Positions 33,501 to 46,144 of a stretch of DNA of 64,000 bases are shown here, in pieces. How positions within the stretch are numbered: the first letter of the stretch is position 1; each line of letters starts with the position of its first letter. Made by a program: the position numbers and the translations under genes. Source of the DNA: Trema orientale (taxonomy: Eukaryota; Streptophyta; Magnoliopsida; Rosales; Cannabaceae); contig JXTC01000415.1 in NCBI GenBank assembly GCA_002914845.1, forward strand, positions 219,003-283,002. The letters are read 5' to 3'. Under the pieces are notes generated by a model. The model ran no database searches and had not been told where the DNA came from. It saw only the letters and a program-made list of their open reading frames with translations.

Positions 33501-36500
33501 GTTTGAATTTCCTTTTTGTGATTGTGAAAGCTTCTGTGGACTTTTTAAGGAGGAAATCATGTTCTTTTTTGAAATTTTCCATTATTACTTATTAGGAGGC
33601 TACTAACTTTGAGTTAATATTTTCAGCGCTCCTAGCATGCTGATAAGAATTATTGTTTGGCAAAAACTAGTTGACGTGTGAGATTTGTTGGCAAGAGAAT
33701 GCTTTGCTTAGACTTGATGTTATTTTCATTGAATGTAGGGATGTGCTTTATTGTGTCTAAGACTCTACATTAACACTTTACACTGAATCTCGTATCTGCT
33801 TTTGATGCATGGGTGCTGGCATGCAGGGGTCAACATATTCCTAAAGACCCGACCCGGCCCGAACGCCTTGAAAGCGAACCTGAGACAAAAACCTGACTGA
33901 AACTGAACCTTCTTCGGCTCAGTTTCAGTTAGGCATTAACACATCCTTTTGAAAAAGGAAAATAAAGTTTTTCCTTGTACATTTAGGCCATTATATTGTC
34001 TAAAATAATGTCCCAAATTTATTTTTAGCTAGACGAAAAAACCCCATAGAGAATTATACATATGGGCTTTATATCTCTTTTTCATTGTTCCCCCAAAGCC
34101 CAATAACATAAATCACAAACCCGATCCGACCCAAATCCTACTTGGTTCTGTCTCTCACCTTCCTCAAACCTGAACCCTTGAAAAAACATGTGCAAAAACG
34201 CAAATTTTTCATGCATACTTAAATAAAGTTTCTTTTTATTGCAGGGATCTTTACATCTAAAAATCGCTCATTGTTACCTATCCTTGAAGAATAGAGTACA
34301 AGCAATCATGTTCTTCAAGAAAGGTAATTATCTCTTGGGTATTGGGTGTCTTTTATACAAACTGAACAAGACCAAAAGCAGATCATACATTTTTGTTTCT
34401 TAAACATTTTTTTTCCCGATCTTGTACTTCTCTATTTGGAATTTGGAGTTTGGACTTCTATCTCTTTTTAGGAAAAGTAAAGAAAAAATTATTCAAGGAA
34501 GAGCAAATATAAGAATTAAGGAGAAAAAGTTGTCCTCGCAAGGAAATAAACCGGTCAAGCCAAATACAAGGTTCATTATATTATAGTCTGTCCTTATATT
34601 GCTCTGGCCACAAGGTTGTGGACTTCAGTTTTGGCTGAATATTTCTTTGAGCTTTTAAAATTGCAATTTTCTGAATGGTTGGTCTTTTTGTTTATTTATT
34701 TTTATGAATTTTTACCATATTTCTGCATTTTTATTCTTCCAATTTTACCTGCATTTATTTATTTTTTATTTTTCTTTATTTTTTATATTTTTAATTCTCA
34801 GACGTAATATCATATGCTATTCTGTTCGTTAATATTTAATGTTCTTGTGCTTTCAGTTTAACTCGGTGTACTTGTTTCTACTTTGTTCTGCAATTATTAA
34901 TTAGTTTTAATTCAGGGCTAGAAACACTTGCGGACAATATTTATGCTCGATTATCCTTGGCTTCACTTCTTCTTGAACAAAGTAAAGATGATGAAGCAAT
35001 TTCCTTGCTGTCTCCCCAATACGGTTTAGGTATCTTTTGTTTCTAACATTGGTATATCTTACTGGTTCTCTTTTCGAACCAGAAATAATCATATATTGGT
35101 ATATTGTCTTGTGTTTCTTATATGCAGTATATAATGATCAACATCCTGAGAAATCTAAACCATGGTGGCTACATGAAAAAATAAAAGTAAAGATTTGCTC
35201 TATCTATAGATCAAAGGGAATGCTTGAGGAATTTGTTAATGCAATCTATCCTCTGGTTCGTGAATCATTATATTGCTTCGAAACTCGAAAACGAAAGGTG
35301 ATATTTGCTTCATTTTACGTTCTTTTGAAACTTGTTCAACTAAACATGAAAACCTGCTTTAACTTATTCTGGTTTTCCCATTTAAAGTTTGGGCCCCTCT
35401 CTTTCTCTCTGTCTCTCTATATATATGTTGTATATTCTTTTGGAACTTGTTCTACTAGACATGAAAATGGTAGAAATTATGGATTTCGCAGCAATTGCAA
35501 TATGCAATTAGGAAGGGGAGATGAAATCTGGGTTGTTCTTTCTTATTAATAAAATTAAAGGGGAGTGACACCAGGCTTTCGAGAGGCCTGTCCTCTCCAA
35601 GAGCCTAGCTCTGTTTATAATCCATAAAATTCCATGCCCATTCGCTCTCTCACTCTTCTCCTTATATCTCCCTCGATCCCCACCTCTCAGCTTGCTAACC
35701 ACCCAACAAACTCTAACAGAACCAGCCACTAATTCTTTCGCCTAACACTTTTTATAAATAAAAGACTTTTCTACCCCTGTTCCCTTAATTTTTCTTACGC
35801 CTCATATAAGTAAAACGGATAGGAGGCTTGTCATTACTTCCCCCCAACAAAAGCACCTTGTCCTCAAGGTGGAAAGTAGGAGACTGTTGTTGGATTTTAT
35901 CAAATGACTCCCAAGTAGCTTCCGAAGTTGGCAGATCCTTCCAAATGATTAAAACCTTCAGCTAACCTGTGGGGCTTTTGTGAATAGCCGAGACTGACTC
36001 GGGGTCTACTGTGAGCTCGAGGTCCTCAGTGAGTTGTGGTGGGATCTCCCTTGACGAGTTGTTGGCACCAATGGCTTACTTCAGTTGTGACACATGAAAG
36101 ACAGGGTGCAGACGGGCAGCACGAGGTAGCTCCAAGTGATATGCTACGGCTCCCACCTGCCCAACCACAATACGGTCCATAGTACCTCTCTGCCAGCTTC
36201 TCATTAATACGGTCCATAGTACCTCTCTGCCAGCTTCTCATTCTTTTGCTGAGCGAGGGATTCCTGCCGGTAAGGATGTAATTTCAGATACACTAAGTCT
36301 CCCACTTCGAACTAGACATCGCGGCATGTTGCATTCGCTCGGTGCTTCATCTTTTGTTGCGCTCGTAACGACATTTTTAGCTCATCTAGCATCTCATCCC
36401 GACTCATCAAAACTTGCTCTACTACGTCCACCTTAGTGGAGCTAGCTTCAAATGGATGGAAGTGGGTCCCGCCGTATACCGCGTAGAAAGGCGTATTGCC

Positions 36501-39500
36501 CAAGCTGTTATGATAGGAAGTGTTATACCAGTATTCTCCCCAGTGAAGCCAAGTGGACCATTGTTTGGGCTTTGAGGAGGTGAAGCACTTGAGATACATT
36601 TCTAAGCACCGGTTGACCACTTCCGATTGTCCATCGGTTTGGGGGTGATGGGCTGTATTCCGCTACAGAGATGTGCCCTGTAACTTGAACAATTCTTGTC
36701 AAAACTTGCTCATGAAAACTTTGTCTCGGTCTGAGGTAATGGTACAGGGTATCCCATGAAGCCGCACAATTTCCTTGATGAATACTATCGCCAGTCCCTG
36801 AGTAGTGAAAGGATGCTTAAGCAGTGAAAATGTGAATGCTTACCGAGCCTATCCACCACCACAAGTATGGTGTCCATTCCCCTGGAACGTGGTAAACCTT
36901 CGATGAAGTCCATGGTAACATCGTCCCGTATCTGTGTTGGTAATGGTAACGGTTGTAGCAAGCTAGCAGGTGACATGGCTATGTACTTGTGGCGTTGGCA
37001 GATTTCACAGCTTTGGACGTACTTCTCCATATCTTTCCACATTCCCACCCAAAATAACTCACTGGCCAGTTGATGGTATGTTTTCTACACACCTGAGTGT
37101 CCTATAGGTGAGCCGTGGTATTCCCGTAAGAGGTTTGGGATGAGTGGGGATTGTTTCGATAAAACTCGGTAGCCTTTAAACAACAAAGTACCATGGGCAA
37201 GTGCAAAACCAGCATACGGTGCATTTTGTTCACGGATTTTTTGCTATATTTCCACCAAAAAAAGATCTTGTTTATTATGCTTGGTTACCTCTTCCCAATC
37301 CCACTCTTGTGCCACTGTCATTGTCACTAATTCTGGGGAATACGACAAACGGGAGAGCACATTTGTTGCTTGATTCTCGAAACCCGCCCTATATTGGATA
37401 TCGAAGTTGTAGCCCAACAACTTATTCAACCAGGACTAGTGTTCCGGACTAACCAGCCGCTGTTGAAGGAGGAATTTGAGGCTCTTATGGTTTGTTCACA
37501 CAATAAATTTCCTTCCGAACAGGTAAGGTCTCCATTTCTAGATTGCCAATACTATAGCCATCAGTTTTCTCTCATAAATGGGCTTTGCACGAGCTCGAGG
37601 GGACAATGTTTGGCTAAAGTATGCTATCAGGTGTTGGTTCTGCATTAGTACCGCCCCCACGCCAAAGCCAGATGCGTCGGTCTCTAGTACAAAAAGGATG
37701 GAAAAATCGGGTAAAACCAAGACGGGAACTTGTGTCATCGCGGTCTTCAGCTAGTCGAAGCTTGCTTGGGTTGCTTCATTCAACGCAAAGTTATCTTTCT
37801 TGAGTTGTGTAGTCATTGGGCCAGCTACGGTGGCATATCCAACTACAAATTTTCGGTAGTATCCTGTTAAGTCCAAAAATCCTCGTAGCGCTTTAAATGA
37901 TGTTGGAACTGCCCATGCTAAACATAGTTTGCACTTTGGAAGGATCCACATGGACACCAGCAACGGAGACAACATGTCCCAAATATTCTAGCTTGGGCCT
38001 GTCTCTCTTTCTGGTTTTCCTATGTAAAGTTTGGGTCCCTCTCTCTTTCTCTCTCTATATATATTGTATGTTCTTTTGGAACTTGTTATACTAGACATGA
38101 AAATGGTAGAAATTATGGATTTCGCAGCAATTGCAATATGCAATTAGGAAGGGGAAATGAGATCTGGGTTATTCTTTCTTATTAATAAAATTAAAGGGAA
38201 GTGACACCAGGCTTTCGACAGGCTGTCCTCTCTAAGAGCCTAGCTCTGTTTACAGTCCAGAAAGTTCCATGCCCATTCGCTCTCTCACTTTTCTCCTTAT
38301 ATCTCCCTCGATCCCCACCTCTCAGCTTGCTAACCACCCAACAAATTCTAACAGAACCAGCCACTAATTCTTTCGCCTGACACTTTCTATAAGTAAAAGA
38401 CTCTCCTACCTCGTTCCCTTAATTCTTCTTACGCCTCACATAAATAAAACGGATAGGATGCTTATCAGAAAACTCGCTTGAACTTATTCCTGGCTTTCTA
38501 ATTTAATGTAACACACGCCTTTAGTTGTCAGTTCAGCTCTGGAGGTGCCTGAATCTGAATGTAGTCAGGATTTGTAGATGAAGGATAGGTGTTTTACTAT
38601 GATTTTACTTCATTTTTGCTTCTCTGAGGAATTTCTCTTTTAATTCTTTTGTTTCCATTAGTAGTCCAAATTCAAAGTGGAGATATTGTTCCTTGAATTA
38701 TAGAAGGCAATTTGACCAACACTTGGGGTTTTTGATTGTAATGAATTTAAAAGTCCATTATATGATGGTTTTGTCATTTATTATATGACATAGTTATTAT
38801 CGATTTTACATGATCAAATTGTCATACACTACATGACACTAGAGCGTTTTTATCTTTTCACAAAGGATAATGCTGTGTCCCAACAAGTTGACCAAACTTT
38901 TTGTACCCACACATGTGGCAAGTGAATTGTCACCATTCAATTAGTGCATTGAAACTTATCACAAATAAATTTAAAACTATTCATTAATTGAATGGTGACA
39001 ATTTACTTGCCACATGTGTCGGTATTAAAATTTTGGTAAACTTGTTGGGATATCTACCATTATCCTTTATTCCCTTTACTACAGAAGAAGTGTTATGTTA
39101 TCCCATAATTTGCATTTGAGGAGCTTCGATTGGTTACATCACCTAATTATGGCCAGACCTATGGAGAACATGATGGTTCTTGTCTTTAGCTATTTATTTA
39201 TAAAATTCTTTCTTTGTACGTGAATGCTTAAGTGAACTAATTTTGTGAGTGAAATGAAAGAAAAGCAATCATAAGGAAAAAAAAAAAAAAAAAAAAGGAG
39301 AAAAAATACTAGCATGCTGCTGTTATAGGAAGTTTAATGTAAATGCAACTTTCTTCAATTGTTCATTCCTTGACCAAAAGGCTAAGCTTAGTTGATGAAG
39401 GCTAAATGTTGATAAAAGTGTTGTTTGTGTCAAGGGTTGAACTGATAGAGTAGCAATGTATTTTTCTGAGTGCAAAGAATATTAAACAGACATGGGATGT

Positions 39501-42500
39501 ATGCTGCACTAATGTTGGTTGAGACAAGCATATTGGTTGGCATGCTGAATTGGAATAGATGCTAAGGAAGAAAAATGAATAGGCTTTGAAGGTTGGCTTT
39601 TTCGCAGGACACATCCATCATGTATGATCTTGATGGATTTTACGTGCTATAGTGCTTTTGTTCTTTTTCTTCTGGTTTCTCTTTTTGATTGCAAAAAAGA
39701 GCCCCTTTTTTTATTTTAATTATTATTATTATTTTTTATTTTTTTTGCTCGTAGTTACTTTAATAAAATTTCCTTTTTTCACAAAAGTAGAATAAAAGAG
39801 AAAGAAAGTAGTTGTTCAGGAAAATATCATTTATGGCAAGTACACTGAGCATAAGAATTGTTTGTAAGTATTGTATTTATTGGACTTATCACATGTAGAT
39901 GACTTTGGCCTTGTTTGGCGCAGCTTCCAAAGATCTTTTGGACCTCAAAAGTTACTTTTACTAGTGTTTGGATGAATTACTAGAAGATCTTCTTTTATTT
40001 AAATGATCTTTTTTTAAGAAATATGGACTCACCATCTTTTCTAGGAAGATCTTTTAAAACTTTTATTTTAAGAAGTAAAAGTTTTGCCAAATAGGCCAGA
40101 GTTGAATACAGTGAGCTGCAATTGTAGTTTCCCAGGCAGCAGATTTCACAGATAATCTATGCATTAGGTGATTGTGGTATTCTCATCTTGCTTCTTATTT
40201 CTTGTATTGATCCTCTGTGCTAGTGCTTGTTCTATCCATTTTTCATTGTGCAAATCGTTATTTTACTTGGAAAAATCACTATCATTTGAAAAATGAAGTT
40301 TGTATTGAAGCATGTAACTTGTGGTTGTTTAGCGGAAGCTTCAAATGGTAAACTCTCAATGGTCTGTTTTTTGGCAAAGGAACAACTCTCAATGGTCTGT
40401 TTTTTGGCATAGTTCCTTTGTTGTCCTTGATTCTTATGTATGTTCATTTTAAGTTCTTATGGATTTTGTACCTTTAATTATGACGCTAATTGCTTTGAAT
40501 TGATCTTCGTTTTAGGTTAAAGTGAGAAAGAGGCTCAGAATGAGAGATCTACATGAAAGAGTCAAAGTACTTGATAATCGTGGAGCTGATAACTTATTTC
40601 ATGGATTTAGACCTGTAGCTTCTAGTGCTGATTTGTGAGTGTTGAATTTAACATTGTTTCTCCATTACATATTCATACTTGTGTCTTTGATTCCCTTTTT
40701 GAATTTTCATTTAGGACTTTAATTATGCCATTTATCTTGACACTAGTGTTCTCCTTGTATGGGAGCTTTGCATGTAAACATTTAATCAAAATGTATCTAA
40801 TAATGGTAACCATGTGTAGAGAGAGAGGAGGGAGCGATCAAATACTATAAGATGCTATGTGATACATCTCTTATACATAGATATACAAAGTTTTCACCTA
40901 CTAAAATGATGTTACTTTTTAAATTAATTGTTCATAGTTTCTTCCTTGTTGTTTATGGTCTGAAATGTAGAGGTCTCTGTCCATGTTACCAGTTACTCAT
41001 CATGCATATGTATGCACATATATATGATCTTTCTCGTTTGGTTCATCAATTTTTAACCAATTAACTTATTTCCGTACTCTGTAAATTGAAAAAAAAAAAG
41101 GGTTAAAGCTGGCAGAGCAAAGAAGTTGCTTCTGAAGAAAGAGGAAGAGAAAGCCAAGGCACTTGCAGCTGGAGTGGATTGGCAATCTGACGATGACTCA
41201 GATGACGAGCCTCTGGTATACTAATTTACTTGTGAATTGTACAAGGTCAATATTTTGAGTAGCAAATTATTAGACTTGGGCATAAGTGAATTATCTACAA
41301 TTGTCTCTTTTATCTACAGTTACGAGAACATAGAGAAGCTCCCTTGCCTAATCTTCTTAAAGATGAAGAGCATCATCTTCTTGTCATCGATGTAAGTAAT
41401 ATTTCCTTCGTTTATCTTTCTTATGCAAAGGATTCCTTCTTAACTTCTCATGTATGAAACTTTTTTTTAATCATTTGTTTATAAAAAATAAATTAATTGA
41501 TATAAACACATTCCTATTCACCTAATCTCTTTGACGTGTTCTTCATAGTTGTGTAAGGCGTTGGCCACCTTGCAGAGATATTCAGATGCATTAGAGATTA
41601 CGAGTCTCACTCTGAGATTGGCAAATGACATTTTGTCTGCTGAGAAGAAGGAGGAGCTTCGGATCCTTGGAGCTCGTAAGACTTGCACATCATTATTATT
41701 ATCATTGTTATTTTGTCTAGGAAGTCCAAACGTTTATGCTAGACCTGAACAAAAATCCCCTAACTCTGGTCAACGGATGTGTATACTTCTCTCTTTCTTG
41801 ATCCTTTTACTGTTTGGATCTGGCTAAAGTATACATATTTTTTAACAGAACTAGCCTACAACATTACGGATCCTAAGCACGGTTTCAACTATGTGAAATA
41901 CATTGTTCAGCAGCACCCGTACAGCATTGCTGCCTGGAACTGCTACTACAAAGTGATCTCAAGGTATTGAAATTATTTTTATGTGCATATCATGTCGATA
42001 TTCTTTTTCCTTATAATATGTATGGCTTTAGTATTCAGGTGTTCATTCTTCGTCATTTTGTTATGATTCTTTAATCAATTTTTTCTTTGCTGTTTTTAGA
42101 TTGGAGAATCGTGATACAAGACATTATAAGTTTCTGCAAAGTATGCAAGGAAAACTCAAAGATTGTGTTCCACCGATTCTTATTTCTGCACATCAGTTTA
42201 CAGGTGGTAGCCATCATCAAGATGCTGCAAGGAAATATCTTGAAGCCTATAAATTATTACCAGAGAGTCCCTTGATTAATCTCTGTGTTGGTATGATTTC
42301 TTCTCTCTTTTGGCTCTTCAAATTTGAGTATTATGTCATATACATACTTCAACATAAATTTCAAAACAAAATAAGCATTCGTTTTTCCTGCAGGAACTGC
42401 TTTAATCAACTTAGCACTAGGATTCAGACTTCAAAATAAGCATCAGTGTCTTGCACAAGGCTTAGCCTTCCTATACAATAATTTAAGGCTTTGTGAAAGT

Positions 42501-44474
42501 AGCCAGGTTTGACGTTTCTACCATTTAATTTTTTTGTGTTTATTTTTGTCTGCACGGTGTTTGTTTATGATGCAAGCTTCTTTTGTAAGACCGGGATTTT
42601 TGATTTTGGGATAGGGCTGGGGATGAAATTATTGTAAAATTCTGGCCATTTGCACATGTGTAGCCTTTATAGCTACACAGAACTTAAGCTGAGTACCTCA
42701 ATTAAATTGTTGAAAATCTGCTGTGTTCATCCTAACTTTACTCGTTTTTCTTTGTTGGAACCACTGAAAAATTTTATTAATAAAGAAAAAGAGACACAAA
42801 AGAGGGTGAGGTATCCTCAAGAGAAAGGAGAACTAGAAAATAAAACCAAAAGATTTCCAAAATGATCAAAGAGGAGACTGTAGAAACATTAATGGCCCCT
42901 CCAAACAAAAACTTTCAAACAACATCAACTTAACTTAAACCGAGTAAAACAAATGGGATATCTTTAAAATCCCTCGAGGTGGCATCCCAAAAAGAATCCA
43001 AGTGTTAAACTCTATCCTACAAGACTTGAACTTCTTGGGAAACCACGTCGAAAATCCTCACTTGCCTTTATTGTGCCACAAAACCCGAAAAACAGCATGT
43101 AGTGCACAAAAAAGCCCAAAAAGACTTTGGAAACCATCTCTAATCAGAATTGGAGGGACTAAAAAAGCCTGCTTGAGAAAAGGGACCAAAGACCCAAATT
43201 CTTTTGAAAAGAAGTTTTTTCTTTCTAAATTGAGAGAGTATAGACAAGTGGTTTTCCAAAACACGCCTACACAAGTAAATGACATTATTCATTATTAGGT
43301 CAAATCTCATCTCAAGCCATATTGGATACTACTGTCATCCTATTTGGGATCTGACATCTTTGTTCGTATTGTCTTTCGTAGTGTTTTATGCAATACATAT
43401 GGGATTTGGATTGGCTCTTATACCATCTGTCAAGACCTCCCCTTATGTAGATATTTTCTACTTCTGTATTACTGCCGCACGGTTGTCTAAACAAGTAGTG
43501 AATATTATTTCTTCTAAGGTCCAAATATTACTAATTTCCAAGCAATTTGGGTATAGAGAGTTTCTTTGAAGAACAAACACTTTATAATTTCTGAATACTC
43601 TTCTGTTGTCTCAATTTCTCTACTTAATTGTTTAATTATTTTACAAATATTCGGGTTCTCATTTCTATTTTTGAACTTGCAGGTTGGGAAAATGATCATG
43701 GTAGAATAAGAGTTGTAACTTTGAAAATGCATCTTCTTAATCCCAACAAGAAATTATGAAGTGTAATTTATAAATTCGGACCTTAACCACGTCAAACACT
43801 CCAAACCTGTAGATAATGAAATGAACTTCACATGAACATACTGAAGCTTGTTTTAGACATTGTTTTGATTTTGGCTGATGGAGATTTTTACTTCTAAGAA
43901 ATATCTATAACATGCGCACACACATTTGCATATGCATACTCTTGTGTGTGTTGTCACTTGCATTAAGAGGGGTCAATCATTGAATAAAACTTACCTTTGT
44001 CATGGAAGGTAAATTTGATATAAGGTGCATGCATTTGTTACCCCTCTCTACTTGGCTTATTGTTTGTTCCCCGTACTTCTGTCCTCCCTTCCCCCTTCTT
44101 GAGATCACTTGTCAATCTGTTAAAACTTTAGTTTATTCTGTTGTAGATGCTGTTTTGCAATTGTCTTTCTCAATATCCATTTCTAAGTTTCTCAATGTTT
44201 ACAGGAAGCCCTATACAATATAGGCCGAGCATACCATCATGTTGGCCTTGTATCATTGGCAGCTTCGTATTATGAAAAAGTGCTGGCAACTCGTGAGAAG
44301 GATTACCCGATGCCAAAACTTCCAAGTGAGAATCCAAACAAAGAACATCAGACTCAGAACTCTGGTCACTGCGACCTTCGCAGGGAAGCAGCTTACAATC
44401 TTCATCTAATTTATAAAAGAAGTGGAGCTTCTGATCTTGCTAGGCAAGTCCTTAAGGATTATTGCACCTATTGA
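27598..44474 (+). CDS. GTF3C3: TFIIIC TPR subunit (general transcription factor 3C polypeptide 3)
   Basis: This is the plant relative of yeast TFC4/tau131, a tau-A subunit of TFIIIC that helps recruit TFIIIB at tRNA and other Pol III genes in the nucleus. Exons: 27598-27966, 28371-28478, 29579-29760, 30403-30601, 32077-32334, 33048-33194, 34245-34323, 34916-35023, 35128-35297, 40516-40634, 41101-41215, 41320-41391, 41549-41675, 41849-41963, 42100-42290, 42394-42506, 44205-44474 (TGA). The join is open for 913 aa, the usual length. Residues 18-36 are almost all Glu; a basic patch ([13 protein letters not shown], about 124-136) may localise it; TPRs run from about 140 to 430 and again to the C terminus ([20 protein letters not shown]); an acidic SDDDSDDE sits near 610. 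All introns are GT-AG. Intron 9 (5.2 kb) holds a Gypsy element, and the last intron (1.7 kb) has no recognised feature. Confidence 0.95.
33824..34190. mobile_element. Possible hAT-like insertion in TFIIIC intron 6
   Basis: The block begins CAGGGGTCAAC and contains GACCCGACCCGGCCCGA near the left and CCGATCCGACCC near the right, a composition unlike the surrounding AT-rich intron. Right-end inverted match (TCAAGGGTTCAGG) is weak. It resembles in style the element at 45053-45424. Confidence 0.3.
35468..35833 (-). repeat. Gypsy LTR, left copy (3' LTR)
   Basis: It is 366 bp, begins TGGTAGAAATT and ends GCTTGTCA. It shows high identity to 38104-38467, so the insertion is younger than the Copia element in OSC-1. 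Confidence 0.9.
36020..38000 (-). pseudogene. Gypsy pol remnant: RT end, RNase H, integrase
   Basis: Read on the - strand from 38000: the end of RT ([20 protein letters not shown], then [13 protein letters not shown]), RNase H (37738-37538: [17 protein letters not shown]), tether ([20 protein letters not shown]), the integrase zinc region and core (37048-36785: [35 protein letters not shown]) and the integrase C-terminal half (36620-36312: [19 protein letters not shown]). Frameshifts split it into at least five readings. A 37-bp tandem duplication (36168-36241) repeats codons for [10 protein letters not shown]. Confidence 0.9.
36168..36241. repeat. 37-bp tandem duplication in Gypsy pol
   Basis: The unit starting AATACGGTCCATAGTACCTC is present twice without a change. 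Its length is not a multiple of three, so it alone shifts the frame of the integrase C-terminal region. Confidence 0.9.
38104..38467 (-). repeat. Gypsy LTR, right copy
   Basis: It is 364 bp and ends GCTTATCA before the target repeat GAAAA. On its inner side lies host-like flank, not a primer-binding site, so this LTR is better seen as part of a duplicated solo LTR plus flank. Confidence 0.9.
38863..39067. mobile_element. Foldback MITE in TFIIIC intron 9
   Basis: An arm of about 80 bp, starting AAGGATAATG and containing CACATGTGGCAAGTGAATTG, is followed after about 40 bp by its near-perfect reverse complement ending CATTATCCTT. If transcribed with the intron it would form a long hairpin. Confidence 0.85.
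39905..40098. mobile_element. MITE in TFIIIC intron 9
   Basis: The ends TTGGCCTTGTTTGGC and (reverse complement of right) CTGGCCTATTTGGC match, and sub-terminal parts (AGATCTTTT, AAAAGTTACTTTTA) are also inverted. The superfamily is not clear. Confidence 0.6.
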
Positions 44475-44675
44475 GTCAGCATTCTGGCAACCAGAAACAA
44501 CTAATGGGTATGTGAAACATTACTCGTAATCTATGTACATGAATAGTCGATTTTGACTTGTTTTTGCTTGGTAATAATGGATGTTTTCTAGTTTTAATAT
44601 TACTTTATGTTACTTATTTTATTTTGTAATTGTTGCTCCAGCTTGTTGGTAGTACCGTTTGGTGATTCTGGTTAA

Positions 44676-45123
44676 TGCTGCTGCATATCCGTAATTCTCG
44701 GATTGCATCTAAAGCGTCCACCTCCTTTTTCTCTCCTACTGCAAGTATACTATTCCGAGTCCTACTCGTGTCTAATACCACCTGCGGTGCTAATCCGTAA
44801 ACGGCTCAAGAGGGTCTGAACTCCTAGATAGAGCTGTAAATATGGGGGCCCGGCCCGGTCTGTTGGCGTCCGGCCCGGTCTGTTGGAGCCAGAGGAAAAT
44901 GCTGCTGCATATCCGTAATTCTCGGATTGCATCTAAAGCGTCCACCTCCTTTTTCTCTCCTACTGCAAGTATACTATTCCGAGTCCTACTCGTGTCTAAT
45001 ACCACCTGCGGTGCTAATCCGTAAACGGCTCAAGAGGGTCTGAACTCCTAGATAGAGCTGTAAATATGGGGGCCCGGCCCGGTCTGTTGGCGTCCGGCCC
45101 GGTCTGTTGGAGCCAGAGGAAAA
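44676..45123. repeat. 224-bp tandem duplication 3' of the TFIIIC gene
   Basis: The unit beginning TGCTGCTGCATATCCGTAAT occurs at 44676-44899 and 44900-45123, essentially identical. It contains about 150 bp of the gene's 3' flank plus the first about 70 bp of the hAT-like element that starts at 45053 (its duplicate start is at 44829). The duplication is therefore younger than the element's insertion. Confidence 0.95.
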
Positions 45124-45424
45124 ATTTGGACCAGATTGGACTGGCTTGAAAATCTAAAAAAGTGGCCTAGCCTGAGAGCTAAACACCGGGTTGGGCCGGT
45201 ACTATTTTGTAAAAATGTTGTTTATTTTAATAATAATTACAAAAACGACAGTTTTTTTTTGAAAAAAAAAATAAAAAATGGGCCATTGGTTGGGCTGACC
45301 CAACGGATTCACAACTTCGACCTAGCCCGGGCTATGAATGGTTCGGGTCCGACTGGGCTGTGCCCCGGGCCAATGGTCAGGTTGTAGGCTGGTTTGTTTG
45401 GCTCGGCCCATATTTATAGCTCTA
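45053..45424. mobile_element. hAT-like non-autonomous element, 372 bp
   Basis: The left end TAGAGCTGTAAATATGGG and the right end read in reverse (TAGAGCTATAAATATGGG) differ at one position. The 8-bp flanks CTCCTAGA and CATCTAGA agree at six positions, consistent with an aged hAT target duplication. Interior is GC-rich (GGCCCGGCCCGG, CCCGGGCCAA). No coding sequence. Confidence 0.75.
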
Positions 45425-46140
45425 CATCTAGATCCACTGTCAATAAAGGCAAGGCCAACGATGCCTCGAGTGCTGCTATAAGTCACAGAACCATAGCTCT
45501 GAAGATTCAGTTGAAAAGAAAAATGTCATTTCATGGGTTGAGTGAAAAGGGGGATACAGGTAGTTATCACCAGGTCATGACCGGTGTTATTATAGTCCTG
45601 CTTGTCAGAATCTCGAAAAGTTCGTAGAAGTTAACTACAAGGAATAAAGAAGTGGTTATTGTTGATATCAGAAATAGAACTGGGATGTAAGTAAAGATTA
45701 AGACTACTGCAGATCCATGTGGGGACGGGTTTCGAAAGTTGAAGAAGAGTCATTAGGACTCCTAATAAAACCATTGAATTCAGGCTGCCTTCTCACGCAT
45801 CACAATCTCGATTTGCTACGATAGTCTTATGTTCTTGAATTATTGTTTACCATACAACTTTATTGTTATTGCATTCTAGAGGTTGGTGTTGTTAGTCTTG
45901 TATGTATTCCAAGTCAGTTCAAGACATTGCATATATATTTGGAACAAAAGGAGAAAAGAAGAGTATATATTTGGATAAAAGAACAAGCGAATAGATACAG
46001 ACCACTCTGTTTCTGGTTATAGGAAATATGCGAGTTTCTCAACCATTGTACATGGTGTTTTTGTCCCAATCTTCTCTAGAACATAGTTCAACATGTATGT
46101 ACTCGTGTGTATGTGTGTATATATATATATGTATATATAT
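45425..46140. other. TFIIIC 3' flank, no gene recognised
   Basis: It contains AATAAA at about 45442 and 45647, but no supported gene. It is less AT-rich than the sequence beyond and may include the distal 3' untranslated region. Confidence 0.35.
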
Positions 46141-46144
46141 ATGG

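Larger units (their letters stand above)
35468..38467 (-). mobile_element. Rearranged Ty3/Gypsy LTR retrotransposon in TFIIIC intron 9
   Basis: Two nearly identical LTRs (35468-35833 and 38104-38467) start TGGTAGAAATTATGG and end in TCA. The direct repeat GAAAA flanks the whole (35463-35467 and 38468-38472). A polypurine tract (GGGGGG on the - strand, about 35841) adjoins the left LTR, so the element is on the - strand. The interior carries only the 3' half of pol: the end of RT, RNase H and integrase. Gag, protease and most of RT are gone. Instead of a primer site, the right LTR is preceded by about 95 bp (38009-38103) that repeats the host sequence left of the left LTR (35389-35467). Confidence 0.9.

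Noticed and set aside
35508..35729. A 73-codon - strand ORF.
   Set aside because: It is inside the Gypsy LTR and matches no protein type.
43002..43298. A 98-codon + strand ORF and its antisense partner in the last TFIIIC intron.
   Set aside because: Both strands are open and neither shows a known domain; probably old repeat sequence, not a nested gene.
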